A DNA stretch of 64,000 bases, taken from contig NZ_SOBN01000001.1 of NCBI RefSeq assembly GCF_004365705.1, positions 3,148,001 through 3,212,000 of the forward strand, given 5' to 3'. Below the pieces are notes generated by a model. That model worked only from the letters and a program-made list of their open reading frames with translations. It made no database searches and was not told the DNA's origin. Source of the stretch: Streptomyces sp. 846.5. GTDB lineage: Bacteria > Actinomycetota > Actinomycetes > Streptomycetales > Streptomycetaceae. Each line of letters begins with the position of its first letter. Position 1 is the first letter of the stretch. A program made the position numbers and the translations under genes. This document shows, in pieces, positions 16,129-24,610 of this stretch.

Positions 16129-17313
16129 TCAGAGGACCGGGCTGGTCGCCCAGAAGGAGGCGTCGGAGCGGAAGGACGAAGAGCCGTCGTCCTGGTCCAG
16201 CCACAGTTCGTCGCCGCGGTGGTGCAGGTAGTAGCCCGGGTAGTTGACCGACTCGAAGGCGAAGGAGCCCGTGGCGGACCCCGCGCGCGGGCAGAAGGTC
16301 GCGTCGTGCTGGAACAGCGGGGAGCCGTCGTCGGGCGCCTGCTTGAGACGGAAGTTCTGGTGCCGCAGGTAGTCACCGTCCGCCGCCTGGAAGGAGAAGC
16401 AGCTCGGATCGGCCAGTCCGGACACCAGCCTGAACGCCGTCTGGTTCCAGGTCCCGGGCCCCGGGCCGGGACCTCGCTGGGCGTGGGCCGACCCCAGGTA
16501 GACCAGATAGTGCGTGACATACCAGTACTGGCCGGGCGCGTCCACCGACTCGATCGAGTAGGTGGTCCCCGCGGTCAGTCCCGTTCCGCCCGTGGCAGCG
16601 GTCGGTGTGGGAGTCGGCGTGGCGGTGCGCGTGCTCGCCGGGGTGGTCGGGGCGTAGGAGGCCCCGCCCCCCGAGCGGTTGAGCGCGGTGGGGTTGCCGG
16701 TCGACGCGGATCGGCTGGTGACGGCGACCGGCTGGGCCGCTGCGGACGAGGGCGCGGCCGACGGAGTCGACTCCGAAGCCGTGGCGGAGGGAGTCATGGC
16801 GTCCGTCGGGGCGGGTGTCGGCAGTGCCCCGGCCGCCGGCCTGGTCCCGGTGTCGCCCCGGGTCGCCTCGTAGATGACGAAGACGGCCGTGGCCAGCGAG
16901 AAGACCGCGGCGGTGCTGAGGACCAGTGTCATCACCCGGCGCGGGTCACGCAGCCGGGGCAGGGCGGACGGCACCACGGCCCGACGTTCGGGGCGGTGAA
17001 CCGGCCTGAGCACCAGCTCGGCACCGGTCGCCGCCGCGCCCGGTCCGTCGGGGCCCGGCGGGGCCGCCTGGGGCGCCGCCTCGGGTACGGCCACCACCGG
17101 AAGCACCGCCGTGGTCTCCGACGCGGACGAGTCCCCGCCCCCGGCGCCCGGCTTCGCGGGCGCGGTCCCGGCGGGCATCGCTCCGGGAACCGCACCGGGA
17201 ATCGCGGCAGGGTCCGACGAACCGTCAACCACCGGCCCCAGATACGGCGGTATTCGCATCGAGGGGCGTGGGTTGGGCACCTGAGAGTCGGTGTTCGGCT
17301 CGTCGGCCGTCAT
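16129..17313 (-). CDS. Membrane-anchored protein with C-terminal AbfB (CBM42-like) sugar-binding domain
   Basis: From the ATG at 17313 (GGGGA seven bases upstream) the 394-aa product has a ~115-residue proline/alanine-rich cytoplasmic part and one transmembrane helix (VMTLVLSTAAVFSLATAVFV). A long serine/threonine/proline linker and a C-terminal ~140-residue beta-trefoil-like domain follow, with FESVNYPGYYLHHR and LWLDQDDGSSSFRSDASFW. That last pattern is typical of the alpha-L-arabinofuranosidase B arabinose-binding domain. No catalytic domain is present, so it likely presents a carbohydrate-binding module on the cell surface. Type II topology is inferred from the internal helix and lack of a cleavable signal. 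Confidence 0.82.
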   Translation of the reverse strand: MTADEPNTDSQVPNPRPSMRIPPYLGPVVDGSSDPAAIPGAVPGAMPAGTAPAKPGAGGGDSSASETTAVLPVVAVPEAAPQAAPPGPDGPGAAATGAELVLRPVHRPERRAVVPSALPRLRDPRRVMTLVLSTAAVFSLATAVFVIYEATRGDTGTRPAAGALPTPAPTDAMTPSATASESTPSAAPSSAAAQPVAVTSRSASTGNPTALNRSGGGASYAPTTPASTRTATPTPTPTAATGGTGLTAGTTYSIESVDAPGQYWYVTHYLVYLGSAHAQRGPGPGPGTWNQTAFRLVSGLADPSCFSFQAADGDYLRHQNFRLKQAPDDGSPLFQHDATFCPRAGSATGSFAFESVNYPGYYLHHRGDELWLDQDDGSSSFRSDASFWATSPVL

Positions 17314-17445
17314 TCGCAGTCCCCTTCGACTGATTCCGCGCATGCGATGGCGGTCGGCCGAGGTGTTGTGAAGACTTCGTGTCGGCCTGCCGGCAGGCGT
17401 CACGGTATCCAACGTTTGCCCGAAAGGTGACTGAATCCTCTGAAA

Positions 17446-18342
17446 TCACAGTGACTGGTGTGCCCCGTGCGGCTCCGGAGCAACTGAGCGACTACGAACG
17501 AGAGTTCGCCGTACGCGAGCCATCGGGCGGATCAGGAGGGCGGCGCTGTAGGCGGCGGTGGCGGCGGCCATGATGGCGAAGCTCGGCGGCAGGCTGGGTA
17601 TCAGCGCACTGGCGGCGAGTCCCGCCCACATCTCGCCCACGGCGAGCCCCGCGGACAGGGCCAGCCCCAGGAAGGGCCGGTCCGTGAGCCGGACCGCGGT
17701 CCCTGCGGGGGCGGCGAGCAGGCCGAGCAGCAGCAGTGAGCCGACCGCCTGGGTGGCCTCCCCGGCGCAGGCGCCGACCAGGGCCAGGAACCCGAACCCC
17801 AGGACCCGGACCGGGACGCCCCGGGCGGCGGCCACGGCCTCGTCCAGGGTGGCGAACAGCAGCGGCCGGGCGATCAGCAGCACCACCGCGCTGATCGCGG
17901 CGGCGACCAGGACCGCGACCAGGGTCTGACTGCTGTTCAGTCCGAAGATCGAGCCGAACAGGACGGTGGTGCCCGCGCCGCCCATCGCACCGCTGCGGGA
18001 GGTGGTGTAGAGGGTGAGGAAGAAGGAGCCCAGGCCCAGGGTCCAGGCGAAGGCGCTGCCGATGACCACGTCGTCGGCGCGTCCGGCCCGGCCGATCCCG
18101 GCCAGCAGCAGTCCGGCGCCGATGCAGCCGACGAACAGGCCGAGGCGCAGGTCGTAGCCGCCGGCCAGGGCGGCCATGGCGCCGGTGAAGGCGACGTGGC
18201 TGAGCGCGTCGCCGGTGAAGACCTGGGCGCGCAGCACCAGGAAGTAGCCCACCAGCCCGGCCGCCAGAGCGATGAAGGTCCCGGCGAGGACGGCATGGTG
18301 GAAGAAGGGCTGGGACCAGGCCGAGACGGCGAGCTGGTTCAT
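17446..18342 (-). CDS. znuB: Zinc ABC transporter permease (second permease)
   Basis: A 298-aa ABC-3 family permease with about eight transmembrane helices. Family landmarks are QVFTGDALSHVAFTGAMAAL near the N-terminus and the coupling segment GVPVRVLGFGFLALVGACAGEATQAVGSLLLLGLLAAPAGTA read in order. Its ATG overlaps the stop of the preceding permease as ATGA. Two non-identical permeases in one operon suggest a heterodimeric channel, as in TroCD/SitCD-type importers. Regulation is likely by Zur from the boxes upstream of the binding-protein gene. Confidence 0.88.
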   Translation of the reverse strand: MNQLAVSAWSQPFFHHAVLAGTFIALAAGLVGYFLVLRAQVFTGDALSHVAFTGAMAALAGGYDLRLGLFVGCIGAGLLLAGIGRAGRADDVVIGSAFAWTLGLGSFFLTLYTTSRSGAMGGAGTTVLFGSIFGLNSSQTLVAVLVAAAISAVVLLIARPLLFATLDEAVAAARGVPVRVLGFGFLALVGACAGEATQAVGSLLLLGLLAAPAGTAVRLTDRPFLGLALSAGLAVGEMWAGLAASALIPSLPPSFAIMAAATAAYSAALLIRPMARVRRTLVRSRSVAPEPHGAHQSL

Positions 18343-19247
18343 ACGGCGCCTCCCAGCAGGACCGGACGGCCGGATCGGGCGCGGACGCCCGCCAGGGCGC
18401 GCACGGCGTGGGCGGCGAGGAAGGCGGCGAAGGCAAAGGTGCTGACGAAGAATCCCAGCGGGTAGGGCCAGTAGAAGGCGGCGAGCAGCCCGAGCCAGGT
18501 CACCGCCAGGCCGATCACCACGCTCAGCAGCAGGCTCGGGCCCGGCCGGGCGGTGAGCTGCTGGGCGGTGGCGGCGGGGAGCACCATCAGCGCGAACACC
18601 AGCAGCGCGCCGGTGATTTGGGCGGCCTCGGCGGTGGCCGCGCCGAGCAGGACCAGGAACAGTGTGGAGAGCAGCCGCACCCGCACGCCGCGTCCGGCGG
18701 CGACCTGCGGGTCGACGGAGGCGAACAGCAGCGGACGCCCGATCACCGCCAGCACCGCGAGGACGGCCACGGCCACGATGCCCAGGGTCAGCACCTGGCC
18801 GGTGGTGATGCCCAGGAAGCTGCCGAACAGCAGCGCCTGCGGGCTCTCCAGCAGGCCCTTGTAGAGGGCCATGAAGAGGTAGCCGCAGGCCAGCAGGAAC
18901 GCCTGGACCACACCGGTGGCCGCCGACTCCCCCGCGCCGCCGGGTTGTCCTTCACGTCGCAGCGCGGCGATGGCCAGGGCGGCGGCCACGCAGAACCCGA
19001 AGTAGCCGAGGCTCAGGCTGATCCCGACCAGGGTCGCGAATGCCGCGCCGGGGAAGGCGACCACCGACAGGGAATGTCCGGCGAAGGTCTGCCGCCGCAG
19101 CACCATGAACCAGCCCGCCACCGCGGCGACCACGGCCACGATCGCGCCGGCGCGGAAGGCGTTGACCATGAACGGGTAGGACCACATCTGCTGGAAGTCG
19201 GTCAGCAGGTTCCACGAGAACGGGGTCGCCGCGTCAGCGAGCAGCAT
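18339..19247 (-). CDS. Zinc ABC transporter permease (first permease)
   Basis: A 302-aa ABC-3 permease. I chose ATG 19247 (GGGGG six bases upstream) over a longer reading whose extra 49 residues are basic, proline-rich and look like antisense sequence of the ATPase gene. The start then overlaps the ATPase 3' end by 14 bases. Conserved features are RQTFAGHSLSVVAFPGAAFATL and the coupling-helix region AAGRGVRVRLLSTLFLVLLG. It pairs with the downstream permease to form the membrane channel. Metal specificity is inferred from the binding protein and the Zur-like boxes. Confidence 0.87.
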   Translation of the reverse strand: MLLADAATPFSWNLLTDFQQMWSYPFMVNAFRAGAIVAVVAAVAGWFMVLRRQTFAGHSLSVVAFPGAAFATLVGISLSLGYFGFCVAAALAIAALRREGQPGGAGESAATGVVQAFLLACGYLFMALYKGLLESPQALLFGSFLGITTGQVLTLGIVAVAVLAVLAVIGRPLLFASVDPQVAAGRGVRVRLLSTLFLVLLGAATAEAAQITGALLVFALMVLPAATAQQLTARPGPSLLLSVVIGLAVTWLGLLAAFYWPYPLGFFVSTFAFAAFLAAHAVRALAGVRARSGRPVLLGGAV

Positions 19248-20118
19248 GGTGACCCCCGTGCGTGGAGGGGGCTTCGGGCTGGCCGACGACGACCAGGCGG
19301 CCGTCGCCGGTGCGCAGTACCTCGACCGGAGTGCGGTAGAGCCGGGTAAGGGTCTCGGAGGTGATGACCTCGGCCGGGGTGCCGGCCACGGCACCGCCCT
19401 CGGCCAGGTACACCACCCGGTCCAGGTGGTGCAGGATCGGGTTCACGTCGTGGGCGACCATGACCACCGCCACGCCCTGCTCATGGCATATCCGTCCGAT
19501 CAGCGCCGCCACCGCGCTCTGGTTGGGCAGGTCCAGGCTGTCCAACGGCTCGTCCAGCAGCAGGACTTCGGGACGGCGCACCAGCGCCTGGGCGATCAGC
19601 AGCCGCTGCTGCTCGCCCCCGGAGCACTGCCCGATCGGACGGTGCGCGTACGCGCTCGCGCCGACCAGCTCGACGACCTCCGCGACGCGCTCCCGGTCGC
19701 GGCGGCGGGCGCTGCCGAACGGCAGCGGCACTCCCCAGCGGTCACCGTCCAGACCGAGCCGGACCACGTCCAGACCGCGGATCCGCAGACTCGGGTCGAA
19801 GCTGCGCCGCTGCGGCAGGTAGCCGATCCGGGCCCCGGCCGTCTGACCCGGCCGGCCGCCCAGCACCCGGACCTCGCCGGCCGCCGCGGGCAGCAGCCCC
19901 AGCAGGACCTTCACCATGGTGGACTTGCCGACCCCGTTGGGGCCCAGCACCGCGACGAACTCCCCCGCACGGACCGTGAGGTCGACGCCCGACCACAGGG
20001 TCCGTCCGCCGACGTGCGCGGCCGCGCCGCGCAGCTCCAGCACCGGCTGCGGTGTCGCTGTCGCCGTGGCCGTGTCCTGGGCGGCGGCTCTGGTGCCGGT
20101 TCCTGTGATCGGGTTCAT
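19234..20118 (-). CDS. znuC: Zinc ABC transporter ATP-binding protein
   Basis: A 294-aa ABC ATPase with Walker A GPNGVGKST, Q-loop YLPQRR, signature CSGGEQQR, Walker B VLLLDEP and H-loop VAHD. All are intact. The ATG at 20118 is used because an AGTAGGAC ribosome-binding sequence precedes it and it lies six bases after the binding-protein stop codon. An N-terminal alanine/threonine-rich extension of ~25 residues is unusual but harmless. It powers import through the two downstream permeases. Confidence 0.92.
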   Translation of the reverse strand: MNPITGTGTRAAAQDTATATATPQPVLELRGAAAHVGGRTLWSGVDLTVRAGEFVAVLGPNGVGKSTMVKVLLGLLPAAAGEVRVLGGRPGQTAGARIGYLPQRRSFDPSLRIRGLDVVRLGLDGDRWGVPLPFGSARRRDRERVAEVVELVGASAYAHRPIGQCSGGEQQRLLIAQALVRRPEVLLLDEPLDSLDLPNQSAVAALIGRICHEQGVAVVMVAHDVNPILHHLDRVVYLAEGGAVAGTPAEVITSETLTRLYRTPVEVLRTGDGRLVVVGQPEAPSTHGGHHAAR

Positions 20119-20123
20119 CGGTC

Positions 20124-21089
20124 CTACTTCCCGGTGGCCTTGGCGAGCGCGGCTTCGATGCCCTGCAGTTCGGCGACCTGCCACTGCTGGAAGGTGTCGC
20201 CGGCCGGGGCGAGCGTCTCGGTGACGGTGGCCACCGGGATGCCCTCGGACTTGGCCAGGTTCACCTGGGCGACCACGTCCGGGGTGGAGTTCTGGCTGTT
20301 GTAGACGTAGACCTTGATCTGCTTGGTCCTGATCTGCTGGTCGATGGTGGCCTTGTCGGCGGCGGTGGGGTCGGTGCCCTCGCTCATCGCGTCCAGGAAG
20401 CTCTCCGGGGTGAGCATCTTCAGTCCCAGGCCCTCGGCCAGCGGGGTGACGATCGACTCGGACGCACCGATCGGGGTGCCCGCGTACTTGCTCTTGATGT
20501 CGGAGATCAACTGGTTGTACTGCGCCAGGGCCTGGGTCTCGAACGTGGTCTTCTGCTGGTCGAAGTAGGCGGCGTCGGCCGGGTCGATCTTCTTGTAGCC
20601 GGCCGTGATCGCCTCGATGACCTGGTGCACGTTGTCCGGTGAGTACCAGCGGTGCGGATTGCCGCCGGGCTTGATCCCGACCAGGTCGCCGACCTTCAGC
20701 TCGGTGCGCCCGCTGCCAGGGTTGGTGGACAGCAGCTTGTCGGCCCAGGCGTCGTAGCCGATGCCGTTGACGATCGTGAACTGCGCGGTGGTCACCGTCC
20801 GCGCGTCGGCCGCGGTGGGCTCGTAGGAGTGCGGGTCGGTGTCCGGGTTCGTGATGATGCTGTGCACCTGGACGCGGCTGCCGCCGAGTTGGCCGGCGAT
20901 GCTGCCCCAGAAGTTCTCCGCCGCCACCACCTGGATCACCTTGCCGCTGCTGCCGGATGCCGTGGCAGTGGACGCGGCAGGCGAGTTGGTGGAGCAGGCG
21001 CTGGTAGCCGCAAGTGCCACGACGCCTGCGGCACCAAGCATCAGCCTGTGAGCCCTGCGGCTGACGGTGCGGGACGGTATGGCAATCAT
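20124..21089 (-). CDS. znuA: Zinc ABC transporter substrate-binding lipoprotein (ZnuA/AdcA type)
   Basis: A 321-aa cluster A-I binding protein. The signal peptide ends in the lipobox ATSAC. Metal-ligand regions are visible: PDTDPHSYEPTAAD, NPHRWYSPDNV and the C-terminal acidic ligand zone near VYVYNSQNSTPDV. It lacks the long His-rich loop found in many ZnuA proteins. It is the first gene of the znuA-znuC-permease-permease set. Two 15-bp boxes resembling Zur sites lie 62-115 bases upstream of the start, so repression by zinc-loaded Zur is expected. Confidence 0.9.
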   Translation of the reverse strand: MIAIPSRTVSRRAHRLMLGAAGVVALAATSACSTNSPAASTATASGSSGKVIQVVAAENFWGSIAGQLGGSRVQVHSIITNPDTDPHSYEPTAADARTVTTAQFTIVNGIGYDAWADKLLSTNPGSGRTELKVGDLVGIKPGGNPHRWYSPDNVHQVIEAITAGYKKIDPADAAYFDQQKTTFETQALAQYNQLISDIKSKYAGTPIGASESIVTPLAEGLGLKMLTPESFLDAMSEGTDPTAADKATIDQQIRTKQIKVYVYNSQNSTPDVVAQVNLAKSEGIPVATVTETLAPAGDTFQQWQVAELQGIEAALAKATGK

Positions 21090-21150
21090 GGCGCGGATCT
21101 CCTAGAGCAGGGCAGGCAGGACAGGCCTGCGGGCTAGGAGCAAGGTTAGA

Positions 21151-21165
21151 TGGAAACGGTTTTCA
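21151..21165. promoter_or_regulatory. Zur-like box 1
   Basis: TGGAAACGGTTTTCA is a near-palindrome matching the actinobacterial Zur consensus shape TGaaAA-NNN-TTttCA (one arm has G for A). It lies about 62 bases upstream of znuA, between that gene and its upstream neighbour. Confidence 0.72.
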
Positions 21166-21189
21166 CCACCACCTCATCCAGCCTAGAGA

Positions 21190-21204
21190 TGAAAACCATT
21201 ACCA
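21190..21204. promoter_or_regulatory. Zur-like box 2
   Basis: TGAAAACCATTACCA has a perfect left half and a weaker right half of the same palindrome. It starts 39 bases from the start of box 1, so the two lie on similar faces of the helix about four turns apart. Paired sites often allow graded zinc repression. Confidence 0.65.
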
Positions 21205-21231
21205 AATCTTGACCTGCTCGCCGAAGGGACC

Positions 21232-21624
21232 TCAGCAGTCGCGGAACTCGGGCGACTGGTTCAACAGCTGGGAGCGCAGCGAGGTGAACTTCCGGTAGGG
21301 CTGACCCTGCTCGCTGCCCGGGCGGAAGACGGCGACGCGGTGGCAGTTCATGAAGGCCAGCCGCACGCCGAAGTGGCGTTCCAGCGAGCCACGGATGGCA
21401 TCGCTGGCCAGCGCGCGCAGCAGCTGGCCCCGCTCTGCCTCCGAGGGCGGCGGAGTGGTGTTGTCGGCGAACGGCGCCGTGGTCGCGGCCAGCCGCGCGG
21501 TCAGCTCCTCGACCATGCGGTAGGCGTAGGGCAGCGAGGTGCGCACGGTCTGGACGAACTCGGCCTCGTCGACCTCGTCGCGCTCGGCCTTGGCCAGGAG
21601 CTGGGGGGAAACATCGAGAGACAT
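21232..21624 (-). CDS. Conserved actinobacterial protein of unknown function upstream of the zinc operon
   Basis: A 130-aa soluble protein: MSLDVSPQLLAKAERDEVDE, helices around FVQTVRTSLPYAYRMVEELT, then DNTTPPPSEAERGQLLRALA and a C-terminal GVRLAFMNCHRVAVFRP region ending SQLLNQSPEFRDC. The two late cysteines and CHR motif stand out. I recognise similar sequences as recurrent in streptomycetes but know no function. Its stop lies just before the znuA promoter region on the same strand, so it may be in the same regulon. ATGAAATTCAT, a short palindrome, lies ~26 bases upstream of its start. Confidence 0.8.
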   Translation of the reverse strand: MSLDVSPQLLAKAERDEVDEAEFVQTVRTSLPYAYRMVEELTARLAATTAPFADNTTPPPSEAERGQLLRALASDAIRGSLERHFGVRLAFMNCHRVAVFRPGSEQGQPYRKFTSLRSQLLNQSPEFRDC

Positions 21625-21784
21625 GGCTCATCCTTCGCCGCTAACGAACATGAAATTCATTACGGTGATCACTCTGTCCGGGCCGTAATCCGCTGTCAAG
21701 TTCAGTCACCCGTACGGCGGTTGGGGCATGCCAAAGGGCCGCGTGGCCGCTTCGAAGCGCGGTCCGCGGCCACCTGGCCCCTGA

Positions 21785-22225
21785 CTAGCCCTGCGTTGTT
21801 CCGCCCTCGACAAGCCCTTTGAACTGCTTGAGGTCTTCCTCGACCGTCCGCTGGATCGCGTTGACGAGCGCGAATCCCTTGGAGCCGTGGAAGTGCTGCC
21901 TCACGAGCTCGGGGTCGTACTCAAGCCGGATCTGCAGCCTCGTGTGCTCCGGGTCCAGCGGGAGGAGCGTGAACTCCCCCTTGAGGTGCGGTCCGTCGAC
22001 CGACTGCAGGACCATGCGCCGGTCCTGGTCGCGATCGTCCATCTCGATGTCGAGGCTCTGCTCGTTCCCGCCGGCCTTGATGTCGAGGCGGGCATGGTGC
22101 GTGTCGTCCGCGTGCGAGTGCAGTACGCCGCCGACGAACCGCGGAAACTCATCGACGCGGTGCAGTTGCAGCCAGGCCGTATGAGCCGGGACCGCAACGT
22201 CAATCTGTTCTTCGAGTGTTGGCAT
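21785..22225 (-). CDS. SRPBCC-fold (polyketide cyclase/START-like) protein
   Basis: A 146-aa protein opening with MPTLEEQIDVAVPAHTAWLQLHRVDEFPRFVGGV, read in order as the first strand and helices of an SRPBCC fold. A long C-terminal helix, NAIQRTVEEDLKQFKGLV, follows. Such proteins bind hydrophobic ligands or act in stress responses. This one resembles the short SRPBCC proteins common in streptomycetes rather than aromatase/cyclases of type II PKS. It is 24 bases downstream of a tiny acidic gene, so the two are probably cotranscribed. Confidence 0.85.
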   Translation of the reverse strand: MPTLEEQIDVAVPAHTAWLQLHRVDEFPRFVGGVLHSHADDTHHARLDIKAGGNEQSLDIEMDDRDQDRRMVLQSVDGPHLKGEFTLLPLDPEHTRLQIRLEYDPELVRQHFHGSKGFALVNAIQRTVEEDLKQFKGLVEGGTTQG

Positions 22226-22249
22226 CTGAAACCAGGCCTCCTCGGCTGG

Positions 22250-22396
22250 TCATTCCTCTGCCTCGTACGGCTCGCCCTCGGCCCGGGACTCGTCCTGCGC
22301 GTGCAGCGTCTGCTCGGACGTCTGGCCCTCCACCGGACCCTCGTCCTCGTCCTCGACCCGCTCATCGGCCCCGTGCGGGACCTCCACCGTCGGCAT
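22250..22396 (-). CDS. Small very acidic protein (48 aa), probably cotranscribed with the SRPBCC gene
   Basis: The ATG at 22396 has a textbook AAGGAGGA ribosome-binding site, with GGAGG five bases upstream. The 48-residue product is about 40 percent acidic (for example DERVEDEDEGPVEGQTSEQ) and has no hydrophobic core, so it is likely disordered. It lies 24 bases before the SRPBCC gene on the same strand. Similar D/E-rich mini-proteins occur in actinobacteria but have no assigned role. Support is the strong translation signal and position; homology was not checked. Confidence 0.6.
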   Translation of the reverse strand: MPTVEVPHGADERVEDEDEGPVEGQTSEQTLHAQDESRAEGEPYEAEE

Positions 22397-22647
22397 GACT
22401 TCCTCCTTCACGGCATGAGAGCGACCGGGCCAGACCGAAACGCTCGCCGCCACTGCGGCTCCCGGCCCGGTCCACCGCCCCTTCCAGGGTCCTCCTCCCC
22501 AGCCCCGACGGCCATCCAGGCGTGGATCCAGCGCGCCCAGGGACAGGATTCTGCAGGGCGCGTTCGGGCCCTGGGCCGCGAGTCCGTACAGCTCGCCCTC
22601 CGCCTCCGCGGCCGGCGCGGAAGAGGTCCCAGTCGCACCCCAGTCGT

Positions 22648-22902
22648 TCAGTAGTGGTATCGGGCCATGAGGATCACGATCTCCTTGTCCGTGACCAGAT
22701 GGACGAGGCGGTGCTCGTCGTCGATCCGCCTCGACCACGCCCCGGGCAGGTGGTACTTCAGCGGCTCGGGCTTGCCGATTCCCGTGAAGGGATCACGCTT
22801 GACGTCGTCGATGAGCTTGTTGATCCGGGCGAGCATCTTGCGGTCGTTCTTGAGCCAGGACGTGTAGTCCTCCCAGCCCTGGTCCTCGAAGACAAGCCTC
22901 AT
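22648..22902 (-). CDS. yoeB: Toxin of YoeB/Txe family (ribosome-dependent mRNA interferase)
   Basis: An 84-aa RelE-superfamily toxin. YoeB landmarks are the opening LVFEDQGWEDYTSWLKNDRK, the central INKLIDDVKRDPFTGIGKPEPLKY, SRRIDDEHRLVH and the C-terminal HY pair, with the catalytic His penultimate and Tyr last. All expected catalytic residues are present, so it looks functional. Its ATG overlaps the antitoxin stop as ATGA, ensuring antitoxin-first translation. Confidence 0.93.
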   Translation of the reverse strand: MRLVFEDQGWEDYTSWLKNDRKMLARINKLIDDVKRDPFTGIGKPEPLKYHLPGAWSRRIDDEHRLVHLVTDKEIVILMARYHY

Positions 22903-23180
22903 GCGCCACCCGCAGCAGCATCCGCCGCATCCGGATAGATCAGTTCGCGCTCAGACACATTGATGCTGCCCAGGGCGTTCTCGTACGCCTTGAGCAGTCG
23001 CCGTGCGTTCGCCGGTGAGCGCAGCAAGTAAGAGCCCTCGCGCAGCGCAGCGTAATCCTCGGCCGAGACGAGCACGGCATTGCCATGCTTGGAGACGATC
23101 TCGATTGCCTCGTGATCGTCGTTGACCTTCTTGATCAGCGGAAAGAGAGCCTTGCGGGCTTCGCTCGCAGTTATGGACAC
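22899..23180 (-). CDS. yefM: Antitoxin of Phd/YefM family
   Basis: From GTG 23180 (AGGAG seven bases upstream) the 93-aa product begins MSITASEARKALFPLIKKVN and continues with the YefM strand GNAVLVSAEDYAALRE. A toxin-binding C-terminal tail follows. The longer reading upstream would cross the operator and is not credible. YefM neutralises YoeB and, with it, represses the operon through the palindromic operator just upstream. Confidence 0.92.
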   Translation of the reverse strand: MSITASEARKALFPLIKKVNDDHEAIEIVSKHGNAVLVSAEDYAALREGSYLLRSPANARRLLKAYENALGSINVSERELIYPDAADAAAGGA

Positions 23181-23202
23181 GCGTCGACTCCTGACCTCAA
23201 GT

Positions 23203-23220
23203 GGTACTAAATAACGTACC
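23203..23220. promoter_or_regulatory. Candidate YefM operator
   Basis: GGTAC (23203-23207) and GTACC (23216-23220) form an inverted pair around TAAATAAC. The two GTAC cores are exactly 12 bases centre to centre, the spacing described for the TGTACA repeats bound by E. coli YefM-YoeB. It ends 23 bases upstream of the antitoxin start. Confidence 0.6.
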
Positions 23221-23269
23221 GCTCCGGGTCGGCCCAACCGGATCCTGAACCGACTTCCGCACAGAGAAA

Positions 23270-23302
23270 CGGCCCGGAGCTCTATGCAGAGCATCCGGAC
23301 CG
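23270..23302. terminator. Imperfect hairpin, probable ychF terminator
   Basis: GCTCT-ATGC-AGAGC (23279-23292) is extended by CCGG pairs on each side, with mismatches. It lies downstream of the ychF stop and upstream of the toxin-antitoxin promoter. Confidence 0.45.
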
Positions 23303-23367
23303 CACACACTCCGACCTGCTGGTTTGACACTACCTACCGGACGTGGCCGAAGGCCCTGATGTTGCCG

Positions 23368-24441
23368 TCAGACGTTGAAGCGGAACTCGACCACGTCGCC
23401 GTCCTGCATGACGTAGTCCTTGCCCTCGATGCGGGACTTGCCCTTGGCGCGGGCCTCGGGGATGGAGCCGCAGGCGACCAGGTCGTCGTAGGAGACGATC
23501 TCGGCCTTGATGAAGCCCTTCTGGAAGTCGGTGTGGATCACGCCTGCGGCCTCCGGGGCGGTGGCGCCCTTCTTGATGGTCCAGGCGCGGACCTCCTTGG
23601 GGCCGGCGGTGAGGTAGGTCTGCAGGCCCAGGGTCTCGAAGCCGACGCGGCCGAGGGTGGCCATGCCGGCCTCCTCCTGGCCCATGGACTGGAGCAGTTC
23701 CAGGGCCTCGTCCTCGTCCATGCCGATCAGCTCGGACTCGATCTTGGCGTTGAGGAAGATGGCCTCGGCGGGGGCCACCAGGGCGCGCTGGGCCTCCTTG
23801 AAGTCCTCGTCCGTCAGCTCGTCCTCGTCCACGTTGAAGACGTAGAGGAAGGGCTTGACGGTCAGCAGGTGCAGCTCGCGGACCGAGTCGCGGTCGAAGC
23901 CGGACTCGAAGAGGGTCTTGCCGGAGTTCAGCACCGCCTGGGCCGCCTCGGCGGCCTTGAGCAGGGTCGCCGACTCCTTCTTGAGGCGGGACTCCTTCTG
24001 CAGGCGCGGCAGCACCTTCTCGATGGACTGGAGGTCCGCCAGGATCAGCTCGGTGTTGATGGTCTCGATGTCGTCCTTGGGCGAGACCTTGCCGTCGACG
24101 TGGACCACGTCCGGGTCCTCGAAGGCGCGGATGACCTGGCAGATCGCGTCGGACTCACGGATGTTCGCCAGGAACTTGTTGCCCAGGCCCTCACCGACGC
24201 TGGCGCCGCGGACGATGCCGGCGATGTCCACGAAGTCCACCGTCGCCGGGAGGATGCGCTGCGAGCCGAAGATCTTCGCCAGTACGGCGAGACGGGCGTC
24301 CGGGACGCCGACGACGCCGACATTGGGCTCGATCGTCGCGAACGGGTAGTTGGCCGCCAGCACGTCGTTCTTGGTCAGGGCGTTGAAGAGCGTGGACTTG
24401 CCGACGTTCGGCAGGCCCACGATTCCGATCGAAAGCGACAT
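23368..24441 (-). CDS. ychF: Redox-regulated/ribosome-associated ATPase YchF (OLA1 family)
   Basis: A 357-aa Obg-superfamily protein. The P-loop is [15 protein letters not shown] at residue 9, G3 is [20 protein letters not shown], and the G4 position shows NVDEDEL rather than NKxD, which is characteristic of YchF and explains its ATP preference. A helical insertion and the C-terminal TGS domain ([19 protein letters not shown]) are present. ATG 24441 gives the standard N-terminus [11 protein letters not shown]. It is a near-universal protein linked to translation and oxidative stress. It is the left end of a conserved housekeeping block. Confidence 0.95.
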   Translation of the reverse strand: MSLSIGIVGLPNVGKSTLFNALTKNDVLAANYPFATIEPNVGVVGVPDARLAVLAKIFGSQRILPATVDFVDIAGIVRGASVGEGLGNKFLANIRESDAICQVIRAFEDPDVVHVDGKVSPKDDIETINTELILADLQSIEKVLPRLQKESRLKKESATLLKAAEAAQAVLNSGKTLFESGFDRDSVRELHLLTVKPFLYVFNVDEDELTDEDFKEAQRALVAPAEAIFLNAKIESELIGMDEDEALELLQSMGQEEAGMATLGRVGFETLGLQTYLTAGPKEVRAWTIKKGATAPEAAGVIHTDFQKGFIKAEIVSYDDLVACGSIPEARAKGKSRIEGKDYVMQDGDVVEFRFNV

Positions 24442-24610
24442 GTGGCGAGATCCTGGTGGAGGAGGCAGCCCGGAGGCGACGAGAAGGACAAGGGGTCGGT
24501 GCCCCAGTCTACGGAGGTTCGGGGGGACGTTAGGCACAGTGGGTGACGGAGACGCGGCACCGGCGTGTCCGTCACAGGGAGTGGCGTTCATCCGACCGTA
24601 CGTTGGACCC

